64,000 nt of DNA from Rubritepida flocculans DSM 14296 (GTDB taxonomy: Bacteria; Pseudomonadota; Alphaproteobacteria; Acetobacterales; Acetobacteraceae). Position numbers and translations under genes: made by a program. Below are positions 50,063 to 59,550 of the stretch, in pieces. The notes below the pieces were generated by a model that searched no databases, was not told where the DNA came from, and saw only the letters and a program-made list of their open reading frames with translations. The stretch lies in the NCBI RefSeq assembly GCF_000425365.1, contig NZ_AUDH01000007.1, positions 1 to 64,000 of the forward strand, in the 5' to 3' direction. How positions within the stretch are numbered: the stretch's first letter is position 1; every line of letters starts with the position of its first letter.

Positions 50063-50956
50063 ATGCCCCATGTGCTGACCCTGATCGCGGCCCCCGGCGG
50101 GCTCGCCCCCGCCCATCTGCGCGCCGCGCGCGAGGCGCTCGCCGCGCTTGGCGCCGATCTCGACGCGGTCGATTGGCTGGGCGAGGGCGAGGCGGCCGAC
50201 ATCCCCTTTCAGTCCCTCGCGGCCGAGCAGGCCATCGCCGCCGCCCGCGCCGCGCTGGGCGAGGCGCCGCTCGACCTCATCGCCCAGCCGCGCGCGGGCC
50301 GGCGCAAGGCGCTGCTGCTCGCGGACATGGACAGCACCATCGTCACCACCGAGACGCTGGACGAGATCGCCGCCTTCGCCGGGCTGAAGGAGAAGATCGC
50401 CGCCATCACCGCGCGCGCGATGAACGGGGAGCTCGATTTCGCCGCCGCCCTGCGCGAGCGCGTGGCCATGCTGCGCGGCCTCGATGCGGGCGCGCTGGAG
50501 CGGGTGTGGCAGGAGACGGCGATGACGCCCGGTGCGGCCACGCTGATCGCCACGCTGCGCGCGCAGGGCGCCTACACCGCGCTCGTCTCGGGCGGCTTCA
50601 CCTTCTTCACCTCGCGCGTGGCCGAGCGGCTGGGCTTTCATGAGCACCACGCCAATACGCTGCTGCTGGAGGGCGGCCAACTCACCGGCGCGGTGGCCGA
50701 GCCCATTCTGGACAAGGACGCGAAGCTCGCCACGCTCAAGCGCCTCGCGGCGCAGCTCTCCATCCCGCTCTCGGCGGCGGCGAGCGTGGGGGACGGCGCG
50801 AATGACCTGCCGATGATCCAGGCCGCGGGGCTCGGCGTCGCCTTTCGCGCCAAGCCCGCGGTGGCGGCCGCGGCGCGGCACCGCGTGGCCCATGGCGACC
50901 TCACGGCGCTGCTCTACGCCCAGGGCATCCGGCGGGAGGAGTGGCGCGAGGGCTGA
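50063..50956 (+). CDS. serB: Phosphoserine phosphatase
   Basis: 297 residues. An ACT-like N-terminal part precedes the HAD core: nucleophile D88 and acid D90 in ADMDSTIVTTE, LVSGGFTFF (motif II) and VGDGANDLPMI (motif IV). AYTALVSGGFTFFTSRVAERLGF matches SerB closely. Final step of serine synthesis. No strong ribosome site is seen within the short gap to miaA. Confidence 0.95.
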   Translation: MPHVLTLIAAPGGLAPAHLRAAREALAALGADLDAVDWLGEGEAADIPFQSLAAEQAIAAARAALGEAPLDLIAQPRAGRRKALLLADMDSTIVTTETLDEIAAFAGLKEKIAAITARAMNGELDFAAALRERVAMLRGLDAGALERVWQETAMTPGAATLIATLRAQGAYTALVSGGFTFFTSRVAERLGFHEHHANTLLLEGGQLTGAVAEPILDKDAKLATLKRLAAQLSIPLSAAASVGDGANDLPMIQAAGLGVAFRAKPAVAAAARHRVAHGDLTALLYAQGIRREEWREG

Positions 50957-51028
50957 GCGGCCCCCCCAGCCCGGGCGCCGCGCGGCGGCAAGGCTTTCCC
51001 TGCCGCGCCGCCTTCCCGCGCCGCGCCC

Positions 51029-52573
51029 TCAGCCCGGCGCGGCGCGCGGCGGCGCGAGCCGCAGCGGGACGAAGCGCTGCCCCTGCGGTCCCTCGATGAG
51101 GAAGAGCGCCGTGGCCCGGCCCTGGCGGCGCAGCCGCTCCAGCCTCTCCTGCAGCTCCTGCGGGGTGTTCACCCGCTCCTGCTGCACCTCCACGATCACG
51201 TCGCCGGGGCGGATGTCGCGTTCGGCGGCGGGGGAGTTCGGCGCCACTTCGGTCACCACCACGCCGCGCTGATCGGGGCGGAGGCGGAAACGCTCGCGGG
51301 TCTCGCCCGTCAGCCCCGTCACGCGCATGCCGAGGCCCGAGAGCTCCAGCGGCCGGTCGGCGCGCGGCGTCTGGCCGGGCGTCGCGGCGGCCTGCTGGGT
51401 CTCCGTCGGCAATTCGCCGAGGGTGACCATGAGCGTCTCCTCGCGCCCGTCGCGCCAGACCACCACCGGCACCTGCGCGCCCACCGCGCTCTCCGCGACG
51501 ATGCGCGGCAGGGTGCGCATCTCGCGCACCTCCTGGTTGTTGAAGCGCAGCACCACATCGCCGCTGCGCAGCCCGGCGGCGGCGGCCGGGCCGCCCTCGA
51601 CGGCGCGCGCGATCAAGGCGCCCCGCGCGCCGCCGCGCAGCCCCAGGCTCTCGGCGATCTCGTCCGTCACCTGCTGGATGTTCACGCCGAGCCAGCCGCG
51701 CCGCACCCGCCCCGCATCGGCAAGCTGCTGCACCACCCCGCGCGCGAGGTTGGAGGGGATGGAGAAGCCGATGCCGATGGAGCCGCCGGTGGGCGAATAG
51801 ATGGCGGTGTTGATGCCGATCACCTCGCCGCGCAGATTGAACAGCGGCCCGCCCGAATTGCCGCGGTTGATTGCCGCGTCGGTCTGGATGAAGTCGTCGA
51901 AGGGGCCCTGGCGGATGTCGCGCCCGCGGGCGGAGACGATGCCCGCCGTCACCGTGCCGCCCAGGCCGAAGGGGTTGCCGATGGCCACCACCCAGTCGCC
52001 CACCTGGGCGGTGTCGGAATCGCCCCAGGGCACGGCCGGCAGCGGCTGGGGCGGGGTGACGCGCAGCAGCGCGAGGTCGGTGCGCGGGTCGGTGCCGACC
52101 AGCGTGGCGCGCAGCGTGGTGTTGTCCTGCAGGATGACGTTGATCTCGTCCGCGCCCTCGATCACGTGGTTGTTCGTCACCACGAGGCCCGCCGGGTCGA
52201 TGATGAAGCCCGAGCCGAGCGACTGCGCGCGCCGCTGCGGCTGCTGCGGGCGGTTGGGCTCGGCCTGCTGGCCGGGCGGGCGCTGGCGGTTGAAGAAGTC
52301 GCGGAAGAACTCCTCGAAGGGGGAGCCGGGCGGCGCCTGGGGCGTCTCGGGCGCGTCGGGGCGATTGGCGCGGGGGCCGCCCAGATTCTGCGTCGTGGAG
52401 ATGTTCACGACCGCGGGCAGCAGGGTGCGCACGAGCGGCGCGAAGCTCTCGGGCGCGCCGCGCGGCGGGCTGATCGCCGGCGCGTCGGAAGCGGCCGCCG
52501 GCGGCGCGGCGGGCGCCTGCGCAAGGGCGGGCAGCGCGAACAGGGCGAGAAGGGCGGTGGCGGCGAGGCGCAT
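51029..52573 (-). CDS. degP: DegP/HtrA-type periplasmic serine endoprotease
   Basis: 514 residues from ATG 52573, or 525 from ATG 52606 with a stronger G-rich site but a longer signal n-region. Signal peptide LAATALLALFALPALAQA. Trypsin-like triad H136, D166, S240 (NNHVIEG, TDLALLRV, NRGNSGGPLF), then two PDZ domains (GWLGVNIQQVTDEIA; RLRPDQRGVVVTEVAPNS). Downstream of hflK-hflC on the same strand, an arrangement known in alphaproteobacteria. Confidence 0.94.
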   Translation of the reverse strand: MRLAATALLALFALPALAQAPAAPPAAASDAPAISPPRGAPESFAPLVRTLLPAVVNISTTQNLGGPRANRPDAPETPQAPPGSPFEEFFRDFFNRQRPPGQQAEPNRPQQPQRRAQSLGSGFIIDPAGLVVTNNHVIEGADEINVILQDNTTLRATLVGTDPRTDLALLRVTPPQPLPAVPWGDSDTAQVGDWVVAIGNPFGLGGTVTAGIVSARGRDIRQGPFDDFIQTDAAINRGNSGGPLFNLRGEVIGINTAIYSPTGGSIGIGFSIPSNLARGVVQQLADAGRVRRGWLGVNIQQVTDEIAESLGLRGGARGALIARAVEGGPAAAAGLRSGDVVLRFNNQEVREMRTLPRIVAESAVGAQVPVVVWRDGREETLMVTLGELPTETQQAAATPGQTPRADRPLELSGLGMRVTGLTGETRERFRLRPDQRGVVVTEVAPNSPAAERDIRPGDVIVEVQQERVNTPQELQERLERLRRQGRATALFLIEGPQGQRFVPLRLAPPRAAPG

Positions 52574-52674
52574 CGAGAAACCCCAGAATCGAGCGGGCGG
52601 GGGCATGACCCCCGCCCTTCATCATGTAGAGGCTAGGCCCGCCGAAACAACGGCGCCAGCCCTTTCCGCCGCCC

Positions 52675-53556
52675 TCACCGCCCGGCGGGCGCGAGATGCG
52701 GGATGTCGCGGAAGAAGCGGAAGAAGTCGCTCTCCGGCGTCAGCACCATGCGGCTCTCCCCGTTGCCGAACACCTCGCGGTAGGCTTGCATGGTGCGCCA
52801 GAACTGGAAGAACTCCGGATCCCGCTGGAAGGCCTCGGCGAAGATGCGGATGGCCTCCTGCTCGCCCTGGCCGCGCAGGATGTTCGCCTGCCCCTCGGCC
52901 TCGGCCAGCAGCACCGTGCGGTCGCGCTCGGCCTGGGCGCGGATGCGCTGGGCCTGCTCCGCACCCTCGGCGCGGAGCTGGCGCGCCTCGCGCTCGCGCT
53001 CGGTCTGCATGCGCGCGAGAATGGCCTGGGTGTTCTCGTCCGGCAGGTCGGCGCGGCGGATGCGCACATCCGTCACCTCGATGCCGAAGCGTCGCGCCTC
53101 CTCGTTCACCTGGCGGCGGATTTCGGCCATGATCCGCGTGCGGTCGGCCGAGAGCACGGAGAGGAGCTGCTCGCTCGCCAGCACGCGGCGTAGCGCGGAG
53201 CTGACGATGGAGTTCAGCCGGCCGCGGATGCCCGCCTCCGTCGCCCCCACCGTCTGGAAGAAGAGCAGCGGGTCGGTGATGCGGTAGCGGGTGAAGCTGT
53301 CCACGATCAGCCGCCGCTGGTCGCCCAGGATCACCTCCTCGCCCGGCCCCTCGAAATCGAGCAGGCGGCGGTCGAAGACGATGACCGACTGGATGAAGGG
53401 CAGCTTCACGTTCAGCCCCGGCTGCTGGATCACGCGGATGGGCTGGCCGAACTGCGTGATCAGCACCTGCTGGGTCTGGTGCACGGTGAAGAAGGCGCCG
53501 GCGGCGACGAACACCGCCGCGAGCGCCACCGCGCCGAGGACGAGCAGCTTGTTCAT
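52675..53556 (-). CDS. hflC: HflC, FtsH protease modulator subunit
   Basis: 293 residues. A single N-terminal helix (LLVLGAVALAAVFVAAGAFF) with a periplasmic SPFH/band-7 domain: VLITQFGQPIRVIQQPGL, DRRLLDFEGPGEEVILGDQRRLIVD, YRITDP. The coiled-coil tail (RMQTEREREARQLRAEGAEQAQRIRAQAERDRTV region) forms the HflKC cage around FtsH. Overlaps hflK by ATGA. Confidence 0.95.
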   Translation of the reverse strand: MNKLLVLGAVALAAVFVAAGAFFTVHQTQQVLITQFGQPIRVIQQPGLNVKLPFIQSVIVFDRRLLDFEGPGEEVILGDQRRLIVDSFTRYRITDPLLFFQTVGATEAGIRGRLNSIVSSALRRVLASEQLLSVLSADRTRIMAEIRRQVNEEARRFGIEVTDVRIRRADLPDENTQAILARMQTEREREARQLRAEGAEQAQRIRAQAERDRTVLLAEAEGQANILRGQGEQEAIRIFAEAFQRDPEFFQFWRTMQAYREVFGNGESRMVLTPESDFFRFFRDIPHLAPAGR

Positions 53557-54773
53557 CGCGGCATCCCCCCCTGGCTCGCGGGCCGCTGCTGGTTGATCGC
53601 CGGCGCGGCCGCCACGGGGGCGGGCAGGCTGCGCGGCGCGCCGGTCTGGCCCGCCGCAGCGCCGCCGCGGCCATCCAGCGGCAGGAAGGGCACGAGGCCC
53701 TGCAGCCGGTCATCCACCAGGATCATGTTGTTGCGGCGCAGGATCTCCTCCATCGTCTCGAGGTAGAGGCGGCGCACCGTCACGTCCTGGGCCTGGGAAT
53801 AGGCCTGGAACACGGCGTTGAAGCGCCCCGCCTCGCCGCGCGCGCGGGCGATCTGGCTGTCGCGGAAGCCCTGCGCCTCCTGCACCATGCGCTCCGCCTC
53901 GCCGCGCGCGCGGGGGATGATGTCGTTGCGGAAGCTCTCCGCCTCGTTGCGGGCGCGCTCGCGGTCGGCATTGGCGCGCTGCACGTCGCGGAAGGCGTCC
54001 ACCACCGCGGCCGGCGGGTCCACCTTCTGCATCTGCACCTGGGTGATCTCCACCCCGGCGCGGTACTGGTCCATGATCGCCTGGGTGCCGCGGCGCACCT
54101 CCTGCTCGATCTGGGCGCGCGCCTCGGTCAGCGCCGGCTGGATGGGCGTGCGGCCGATCACCTCGCGCATCACCGATTCGGCGGCGGATTTCACCGTCTC
54201 TTCGGGGTTGCGGGTGTTGAAGAGGAACTCGCCCGCGTCGCGGATGCGCCAGAACACCGCGAAGTCGATGTCGATGATGTTCTCGTCGCCCGTCAGCATC
54301 AGCGACTCGGCCAGCACGTCGCGCGCCGGGATCACGCGCCCGCCGGGGCCCGCCTCGGCGCCCGTGCGGAAACCCACATCCACGCGGTTGATGCGCGTGA
54401 CGCGCGGCGTCGTCACCGTCTCCACCGGCCAGGGGATGCGGTAGTTCAGTCCGGGCGGGGCGGTGCGGTCGAAGGCGCCGAAACGCATGACGACGCCGAG
54501 CTCGTCCGGCTGCACGCGGTAGAAGCCCGAGGCGCCCCAGAGCGCGAGCAGCACCAGCGCGCCGGCGCCGATCAGCCGCCCGCCGCCGCCGCCGCGCGGC
54601 AGGAAGCGCCGCACCGCCGCCTGGGCCTGGCGGATGATCTCCTCCACATCCGGCCCGGGGGCGCGACCGCCAGGGCCGCCGCCCTGGGGGCCGGGCGGCG
54701 GCGCGCCCCAGGGGCCCCCTCCGCCGGGACGCGGGTTGCCCCAGGGGCTCGGTCCTCCATTGTTCCAGGCCAT
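53553..54773 (-). CDS. hflK: HflK, FtsH protease modulator subunit
   Basis: 406 residues. A Gly/Pro-rich cytoplasmic start (MAWNNGGPSPWGNPRPGG), one membrane helix (LIGAGALVLLALWGASGFY), then band-7 domain PDELGVVMRFGAFDRTAPPG and the long helical region with RARNEAESFRNDIIPRAR. Partners HflC to form the cage that controls FtsH access. Divergent from the Mrp gene. Confidence 0.95.
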   Translation of the reverse strand: MAWNNGGPSPWGNPRPGGGGPWGAPPPGPQGGGPGGRAPGPDVEEIIRQAQAAVRRFLPRGGGGGRLIGAGALVLLALWGASGFYRVQPDELGVVMRFGAFDRTAPPGLNYRIPWPVETVTTPRVTRINRVDVGFRTGAEAGPGGRVIPARDVLAESLMLTGDENIIDIDFAVFWRIRDAGEFLFNTRNPEETVKSAAESVMREVIGRTPIQPALTEARAQIEQEVRRGTQAIMDQYRAGVEITQVQMQKVDPPAAVVDAFRDVQRANADRERARNEAESFRNDIIPRARGEAERMVQEAQGFRDSQIARARGEAGRFNAVFQAYSQAQDVTVRRLYLETMEEILRRNNMILVDDRLQGLVPFLPLDGRGGAAAGQTGAPRSLPAPVAAAPAINQQRPASQGGMPR

Positions 54774-54913
54774 CTGCGCCGACTTCTCCCAACCGGCCGC
54801 GCGATCCCCGCGCGCGCCATCTTCCTCACATACGGCCCCCTGCCCCCAAGGGGGAGGGGTGCACGAACCGCTCGCCCTCGCATATGGACATGCCGGGCCA
54901 TGAAGGAAAGGTC

Positions 54914-56023
54914 ATGATCATGTCGGAGGCGCTGGTCGAGGGCGTGAAGCGCGCCCTGCGCGCGGTGAAGGACCCCGCGACGGGGCTCGACGTGCTCGAG
55001 AACGGCATGGTCGAGACGGTGAATGTCCGCGATGGGCTGGTGCAGTTCGCCCTCGCCGTGCCGCGGGAGCGCGCGCGCGAGCTCGAGCCGCTGCGCCAGG
55101 CCTGCGAGAAGGCGGCCGCCGCCGTGCCCGGCGTGCTCTCGGTGACGGTGGTGATGACGGCGCACCGCGAGGCCCCCGCCGCGCCGAAGGCGACCTCCAC
55201 CCGCCCCCCGCCCGGCCAGGGCCAGATGCTGCTGCCCGAGGTGGGCAGGATCGTCGCCGTCGCCTCCGGCAAGGGCGGGGTGGGGAAATCCACCACCGCG
55301 GTGAACCTCGCCGTGGCGCTCGCCGCGCAGGGGCTGCGCGTGGGGCTGCTGGACGCCGACATCTACGGCCCCTCGCTGCCGCAGATGCTCGGCACGCAGG
55401 AGAAGCCGCGCGCCGTGGGCCAGCGCATCGTGCCGATCAGCCGCTGGGGGCTGAAGGCCATGTCCATCGGCTTCCTGGTGGAGCAGGAGACGGCGATGAT
55501 CTGGCGCGGCCCCATGGTGATGGGCGCGCTGGAACAGATGATGGCCCAGGTGGAGTGGGGCGCGCTGGACGTGATGGTGGTGGACATGCCCCCCGGCACG
55601 GGCGACGCGCAGCTCACCATGAGCCAGCGCGTGCCGCTGGCGGGCGCGGTGATCGTCTCCACCCCGCAGGACGTGGCGCTGATCGACGCCCGGCGCGGCG
55701 TGCGCATGTTCGAGAAGGTGAATGTCCCCGTGCTCGGACTCATCGAGAACATGAGCTACTTCTGCTGCCCCGCCTGCGGGCATCGCAGCGACATCTTCGG
55801 CCATGGCGGGGCGCGGGCGGAGGCGGCGCGGCTCGGCGTCGAGTTCCTGGGCGAATTGCCGCTCAAGCTCGCCATCCGCGAGATGGCCGATGCCGGCACG
55901 CCCATCGTGCTGGCCGCGCCCGAGAGCGAGGAGGCCGGGCGCTACCGCGCCATCGCGGCGCGGCTGTGGGAGAAGCTGGGCGCGCCCGCCGCCGCGGCGG
56001 GGCCGCGCATCGTGATGGAGTAA
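54914..56023 (+). CDS. apbC: Mrp/ApbC-type iron-sulfur cluster carrier ATPase
   Basis: 369 residues from ATG 54914; ATGs at 54884 and 54920 are alternatives. The DUF59/MIP18-like domain occupies the first 85 residues, then deviant Walker A GKGGVGKS (119-126), ADIYGPSLPQMLG and VDMPPGTGDAQLT. The CxxC cluster-binding motif is in YFCCPACGHRSD. It loads 4Fe-4S clusters onto apoproteins; in this window class I fumarase and the photolyase are candidates. Confidence 0.93.
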   Translation: MIMSEALVEGVKRALRAVKDPATGLDVLENGMVETVNVRDGLVQFALAVPRERARELEPLRQACEKAAAAVPGVLSVTVVMTAHREAPAAPKATSTRPPPGQGQMLLPEVGRIVAVASGKGGVGKSTTAVNLAVALAAQGLRVGLLDADIYGPSLPQMLGTQEKPRAVGQRIVPISRWGLKAMSIGFLVEQETAMIWRGPMVMGALEQMMAQVEWGALDVMVVDMPPGTGDAQLTMSQRVPLAGAVIVSTPQDVALIDARRGVRMFEKVNVPVLGLIENMSYFCCPACGHRSDIFGHGGARAEAARLGVEFLGELPLKLAIREMADAGTPIVLAAPESEEAGRYRAIAARLWEKLGAPAAAAGPRIVME

Positions 56024-56047
56024 GGGGGGCGGCCGCCGGGATGACGC

Positions 56048-56932
56048 TCAGCGCCCGGCGAGCAGCGCCTCGATCTCCGCCGCCCGCGGCATGGCGGGGG
56101 CGGCGCCCGGCCGGGTGCAGGCCAGCGCCGCCGCGGCGTTCGCGCGGCGCATGGCGGCGGGAAGCGGCGCGCCGCGATCCAGCGCGGCCGCCAGCACGCC
56201 GCACCAGGCGTCGCCCGCGCCCACCGTGTCGGCCACCGGCACGGCGAAGGCGGACAGCGTCACACGCTCCCCGCGCGCGGCCGCCTCCGCGCCGCGCTCG
56301 CCCCGCGTCACCGCCACCCCGCAGCCCAGCGCCGCGTGCAGCGCCTCCGCCTCCACCGCGCAGCCGAGCGCGGCGGCGAGCCAGGCGGCCTCCTGCTCGT
56401 TCACGATCAGCAGATCGAGCGCGGCCAGCGCCTCGCGCGGGAAGGACGCCGCCGGGGCGAGGTTGAGCAGCAGCCGCGCCCCCGCCGCCCGGCCGCGGGC
56501 GATCAGCGCCGCGTTCTCCTCCGGCGGAACTTCCATCTGCATGAGCAGCGTGGCGCCGGGCGGGATCGCCTCGACCTGCGCCGCGCGCGCGGCACGGTTC
56601 GCCCCGGCCGAGACGGCGATCTGGTTGCGCCCCGCCGCATCCACCACCACGGCGGCGAGGCCGCTCGGGCCCGGCGCCTCGGCGAGCCAGCCCGTCTCCA
56701 CCCCCGCCTCGCGCAGCGCCGCGCGCAGCAGCGCGCCCTCCGCATCCGCGCCCACGCAGCCGGCGAAGCGCACCGAAACGCCGTCGCGCGCGGCGGCGAT
56801 GGCCTGGTTGAGCCCCTTGCCCCCGGGCAGAGGCGGCCCCGCCTCGCCCAGCGCCGTCTCCCCCGGCGCGGGCAGGCGCGGCACGCGGAAGATCCGGTCC
56901 GCGATGGCCGCGCCGAAGACGATGACGCTCAC
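56048..56932 (-). CDS. PfkB-family sugar kinase, ribokinase-like
   Basis: 294 residues from GTG 56932, overlapping the HD gene stop as GTGA. PGGKGLNQAIAAARDG (signature 1), LIVNEQEAAWL and DTVGAGDAWCGVLAAAL (signature 2, catalytic Asp) are ribokinase-like. Ribose-5-phosphate from nucleoside salvage is a likely product given the thyX and HD-phosphohydrolase neighbours; substrate is not proven. Confidence 0.9.
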   Translation of the reverse strand: MSVIVFGAAIADRIFRVPRLPAPGETALGEAGPPLPGGKGLNQAIAAARDGVSVRFAGCVGADAEGALLRAALREAGVETGWLAEAPGPSGLAAVVVDAAGRNQIAVSAGANRAARAAQVEAIPPGATLLMQMEVPPEENAALIARGRAAGARLLLNLAPAASFPREALAALDLLIVNEQEAAWLAAALGCAVEAEALHAALGCGVAVTRGERGAEAAARGERVTLSAFAVPVADTVGAGDAWCGVLAAALDRGAPLPAAMRRANAAAALACTRPGAAPAMPRAAEIEALLAGR

Positions 56933-57522
56933 GGCCTGAGCAGCCCGAGCGCCATGGCGCGCGCGTAGAGCGCCTCGATCATCGGCGCGAAGGGCGGGCC
57001 GAGATCGATGGCCGGCTGCATGCGCCTGAGGCTGCGCGCGCGCGTCAGCCCCACCTCGGCCCAGGCGGGCGCGCCGCAGCCCACCTGCTGGGCGAAGCCC
57101 TGCAGCCGGTCGCAGCCCATGGCGAAGCGCGCCTCGGCGCTCTCGCCGGCCTCGAACTCCTCCCACAGCGCCGAAAGCCGCGCGGCCAGATCGGCCGGCA
57201 GGGTGCCGAACAGGCGGCGGGCGGCGGCGCGCTCGCGCTCGGCCTGGGTGAGCAGGCCCGCCTCGTCGAAGGCGAAGGTGTCGCCCGCCTCGATCTCCAC
57301 CAGATCGTGCACCGCGATCATCGCCAGCACCCGCGCGAGGTCGGGCCGCGGCGTCACCTCCTCGGCCAGCAGCACGGCGATCAGCGCCACATGCCAGGCG
57401 TGCTCGGCGCTGTTCTCGGCGCGGTCCTCGCCCGCATGGCGCGTGCGCGCGGCGCGCTGGACGTGCTTCAGCCGGTCGGCCAGCGCGAGGAAGTCGAGGA
57501 TCGCCGAGAGACGCTCATCCAC
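56929..57522 (-). CDS. HD-domain nucleotidase (YfbR/HDDC2-like)
   Basis: 197 residues. Metal ligands in [12 protein letters not shown] (H) and [11 protein letters not shown] (HD, E), plus a later Asp in MGCDRLQGF. This size and order match HDDC2/YfbR dNMP 5'-nucleotidases. Overlaps thyX by 8 bp and ribokinase by 4 bp, so control of deoxynucleotide pools alongside ThyX is a reasonable inference. Confidence 0.88.
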   Translation of the reverse strand: MDERLSAILDFLALADRLKHVQRAARTRHAGEDRAENSAEHAWHVALIAVLLAEEVTPRPDLARVLAMIAVHDLVEIEAGDTFAFDEAGLLTQAERERAAARRLFGTLPADLAARLSALWEEFEAGESAEARFAMGCDRLQGFAQQVGCGAPAWAEVGLTRARSLRRMQPAIDLGPPFAPMIEALYARAMALGLLRP

Positions 57523-58450
57523 GCCCGAGCACCTCCATCAGCTCGCGCCATTCCCGCTTCGACAGGCCGCTCGCCTCCTGCGTCACCGCCTCGCCCGCCA
57601 GCATCCGCCGCACGAGGCCCAGCATCTGCGCCGAGAGCGTGACCGCGCCCATGCGGTAGTCGCGGAAGGCCTCGAAGCAGAGCGGCACCCAGGCCTCGAC
57701 GGTGCGCAGCATCGCCTCGGCATAGGCGCGGATTTCGTACTGCGCGTGCGCGTCGGCGCGCAGCGAGAGGAAGTGGAACAGGTTGTGCAGGTCGGTCTTC
57801 CAGTACCACTGGGTGTAGGTGTTGAGGGTGAGGTTCATCCGCGCCAACTCGCGCGCCAGGCCGCTGCGCGCCTCGTCGAGCGGCTGGCCGGCCTCGTCCT
57901 CGTTCAGCATCCAGGCGTAGTGGTCGTAGTTGCGCTGCGCGTCCTCGCGCAGCAGGCGCAGCACCGCCTCGGCCTCCGCCCCTTCCAGCACCGCGCCGCG
58001 GCCCTGGCGGTTCACCGCCGACTGCGCGGCGAGATGGGCGGGGGCGGGGATGTAGAACTCCCGGTCCATCACGGAATAGCGGGCGGAATACTCGTTCACG
58101 TTCGCCGTGCGGTGGCGGATCCACTGCCGCGCCACGAAGATGGGCAGCTTCACGTGGTACTTGATCTCGCACATCTCGAAGGGCGTGGAGTGGCGGTGGC
58201 GCATGAGGTAGCGGATCAGCCCGCGGTCCTCGTTCGCCGCGCGCGTGCCGCGCCCGTAGGAGACGCGGGCGGCCTGCACCACCGCCCCGTCGTCGCCCAT
58301 GTAGTCCACCACGCGGAGGAAGCCGTGGTCGAGCACCGGGATGGGCTCGAAGAGCATGGCCTCGAGCGCGGGCACGGTGGGGCGGCGCGTCTCGGCGCGG
58401 GCGGCGCGCGCCTCGCTCAGTTCCGCCCGCTGCGCCTCGGTGAGTTCCAT
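57515..58450 (-). CDS. thyX: Flavin-dependent thymidylate synthase
   Basis: 311 residues, longer than small archaeal forms but usual in alphaproteobacteria. The ThyX motif is [15 protein letters not shown] at 112-126: the canonical RHRxxSxNxxSxR has Asn117 in place of the first Ser. [10 protein letters not shown] and [19 protein letters not shown] (FAD/dUMP contacts) are present. Methylates dUMP using methylene-THF, NADPH and FAD. First gene of thyX-HD-ribokinase; divergent from ssrA. Confidence 0.95.
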   Translation of the reverse strand: MELTEAQRAELSEARAARAETRRPTVPALEAMLFEPIPVLDHGFLRVVDYMGDDGAVVQAARVSYGRGTRAANEDRGLIRYLMRHRHSTPFEMCEIKYHVKLPIFVARQWIRHRTANVNEYSARYSVMDREFYIPAPAHLAAQSAVNRQGRGAVLEGAEAEAVLRLLREDAQRNYDHYAWMLNEDEAGQPLDEARSGLARELARMNLTLNTYTQWYWKTDLHNLFHFLSLRADAHAQYEIRAYAEAMLRTVEAWVPLCFEAFRDYRMGAVTLSAQMLGLVRRMLAGEAVTQEASGLSKREWRELMEVLGRG

Positions 58451-58555
58451 GATCCGCCCCCGTCTGAAAGCCGGATGGGTGTAGCGGGCCATGCGCGGGG
58501 GGCAAGCCTGCCCCCTTCCCCCTCGCATCCGGCCGGTGGCTGCGCTACATGAGGG

Positions 58556-58852
58556 GTGCCGCTTGCGGCTATGGCGATAAACGTTGCGTGGAATAAACGT
58601 TGCGGACCCGGGGGCAGTGCCCGGCGTCTCCACCATCCTCCCGCCCCTGTCGTTGGGCGCGGCCGTGGGGACGAAACAGGCTCGACGCGCGTGGTAAAGA
58701 CGCAGCTTTTGCCCGGCATGGTACCGCCGTCATCGGACCAAATCACAAGTGCCAACGACAACGTCCGCGAGGACGTGGCGCTCGCTGCCTAACCATAGGT
58801 AAGCGCGGTCTGGGGGGCACCGGGCAACAGAAGCCCCCCGCTTTCCTATGCC
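58556..58852 (+). ncRNA. ssrA: Circularly permuted (two-piece) tmRNA
   Basis: The acceptor piece comes first. T-arm CCGGG/CCCGG with a 7-base loop at 58608-58624, acceptor strand CGTCTCC 58625-58631, then ACCA ending at 58635. After a short intervening loop the coding piece begins at 58667 with GGGGACG, which pairs with the acceptor strand (one G-U), followed by AAACAGGCTCGAC. The tag frame starts with GCC at 58751 and reads ANDNVREDVALAA then TAA (58790-58792). CATAGG (58794-58799) pairs with CCTATG (58845-58850), enclosing a G6C hairpin. The 5' and 3' limits are approximate. Its 3' end overlaps the convergent isochorismatase gene by a few bases. Confidence 0.93.
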
Positions 58853-59550
58853 GCCCCGGGCAGGAAGCCCAGCAGCTCCTCCGCCGACATCACCTCGCAG
58901 TAGATCCGGTTGAGGATGCGCAGCTCCTGCTCGTGCAGATCCTGGCTGCCGGCGGCGCAGGCGTCCTCCACCAGCAGCACCTCGAAGCTCTCGTCGGCGA
59001 GGGAGCGGACGGTGGAGCTCACGCACTGGTCGGTGAAGATGCCGCCGACCACCGCGTGGGTGATGCCCATATTGGCCAGCACCAGGCGCAGATTCGTGCC
59101 GGTCAGCGCCGAATCGGTGGTCTTGGTCACCACGATCTCGTCGGCCCGGGGCGCCAGCTCGGGCACGATCTGGGACTCCCATGCGTCCTTGGGCAGCAGC
59201 AGATCGTTCCAGCCAGGCTTGCGCTGGCTGAGCGAGCGGTCCCGCCCGTCCGGCAGAAGGGCTGCGATGCGCGCGAAGACCACCGGATGCCCGCCCGCGC
59301 GGAAGGCCGCGATGAGGCGCTGCAGCGTCGGGATCACCACGCCGCGCATGCGCTCGTGGAAGGGCGTCCAGCGATGCCAGCGCGCCAGCGCCTCGCCCTG
59401 CAGCGTCGCGGGATCCTCGCGCTGCAGATAGGTGTTCTGCACGTCGATCACGATGAGCGCCACATGGCCCGGCCGCAGCACCGGGTCCGGCGCCTCGGGC
59501 GCGCCCTCGTAGTAGAAGGAGCGCCACGCCTGCTTCCAGCCCTGCGCCAT
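58846..59550 (-). CDS. Isochorismatase-like cysteine hydrolase
   Basis: 234 residues. Triad D36 (LIVIDVQNTYL), K143 (VVTKTTDSAL) and C176 (FTDQCVSSTVR), with a following cis-peptide pattern like that of RutB-type amidohydrolases; the sequence is not RutB itself. Probably hydrolyses a ureido or amide compound. Its start overlaps the peptide binding-protein stop in TGATG, so the two form one operon. Confidence 0.88.
   Translation of the reverse strand: MAQGWKQAWRSFYYEGAPEAPDPVLRPGHVALIVIDVQNTYLQREDPATLQGEALARWHRWTPFHERMRGVVIPTLQRLIAAFRAGGHPVVFARIAALLPDGRDRSLSQRKPGWNDLLLPKDAWESQIVPELAPRADEIVVTKTTDSALTGTNLRLVLANMGITHAVVGGIFTDQCVSSTVRSLADESFEVLLVEDACAAGSQDLHEQELRILNRIYCEVMSAEELLGFLPGAA

Noticed and set aside
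52574-52606. ATG 52606 as the degP start
   Set aside because: It has a G-rich upstream site, but the internal ATG 52573 gives a standard signal peptide; kept as the alternative rather than the main call.
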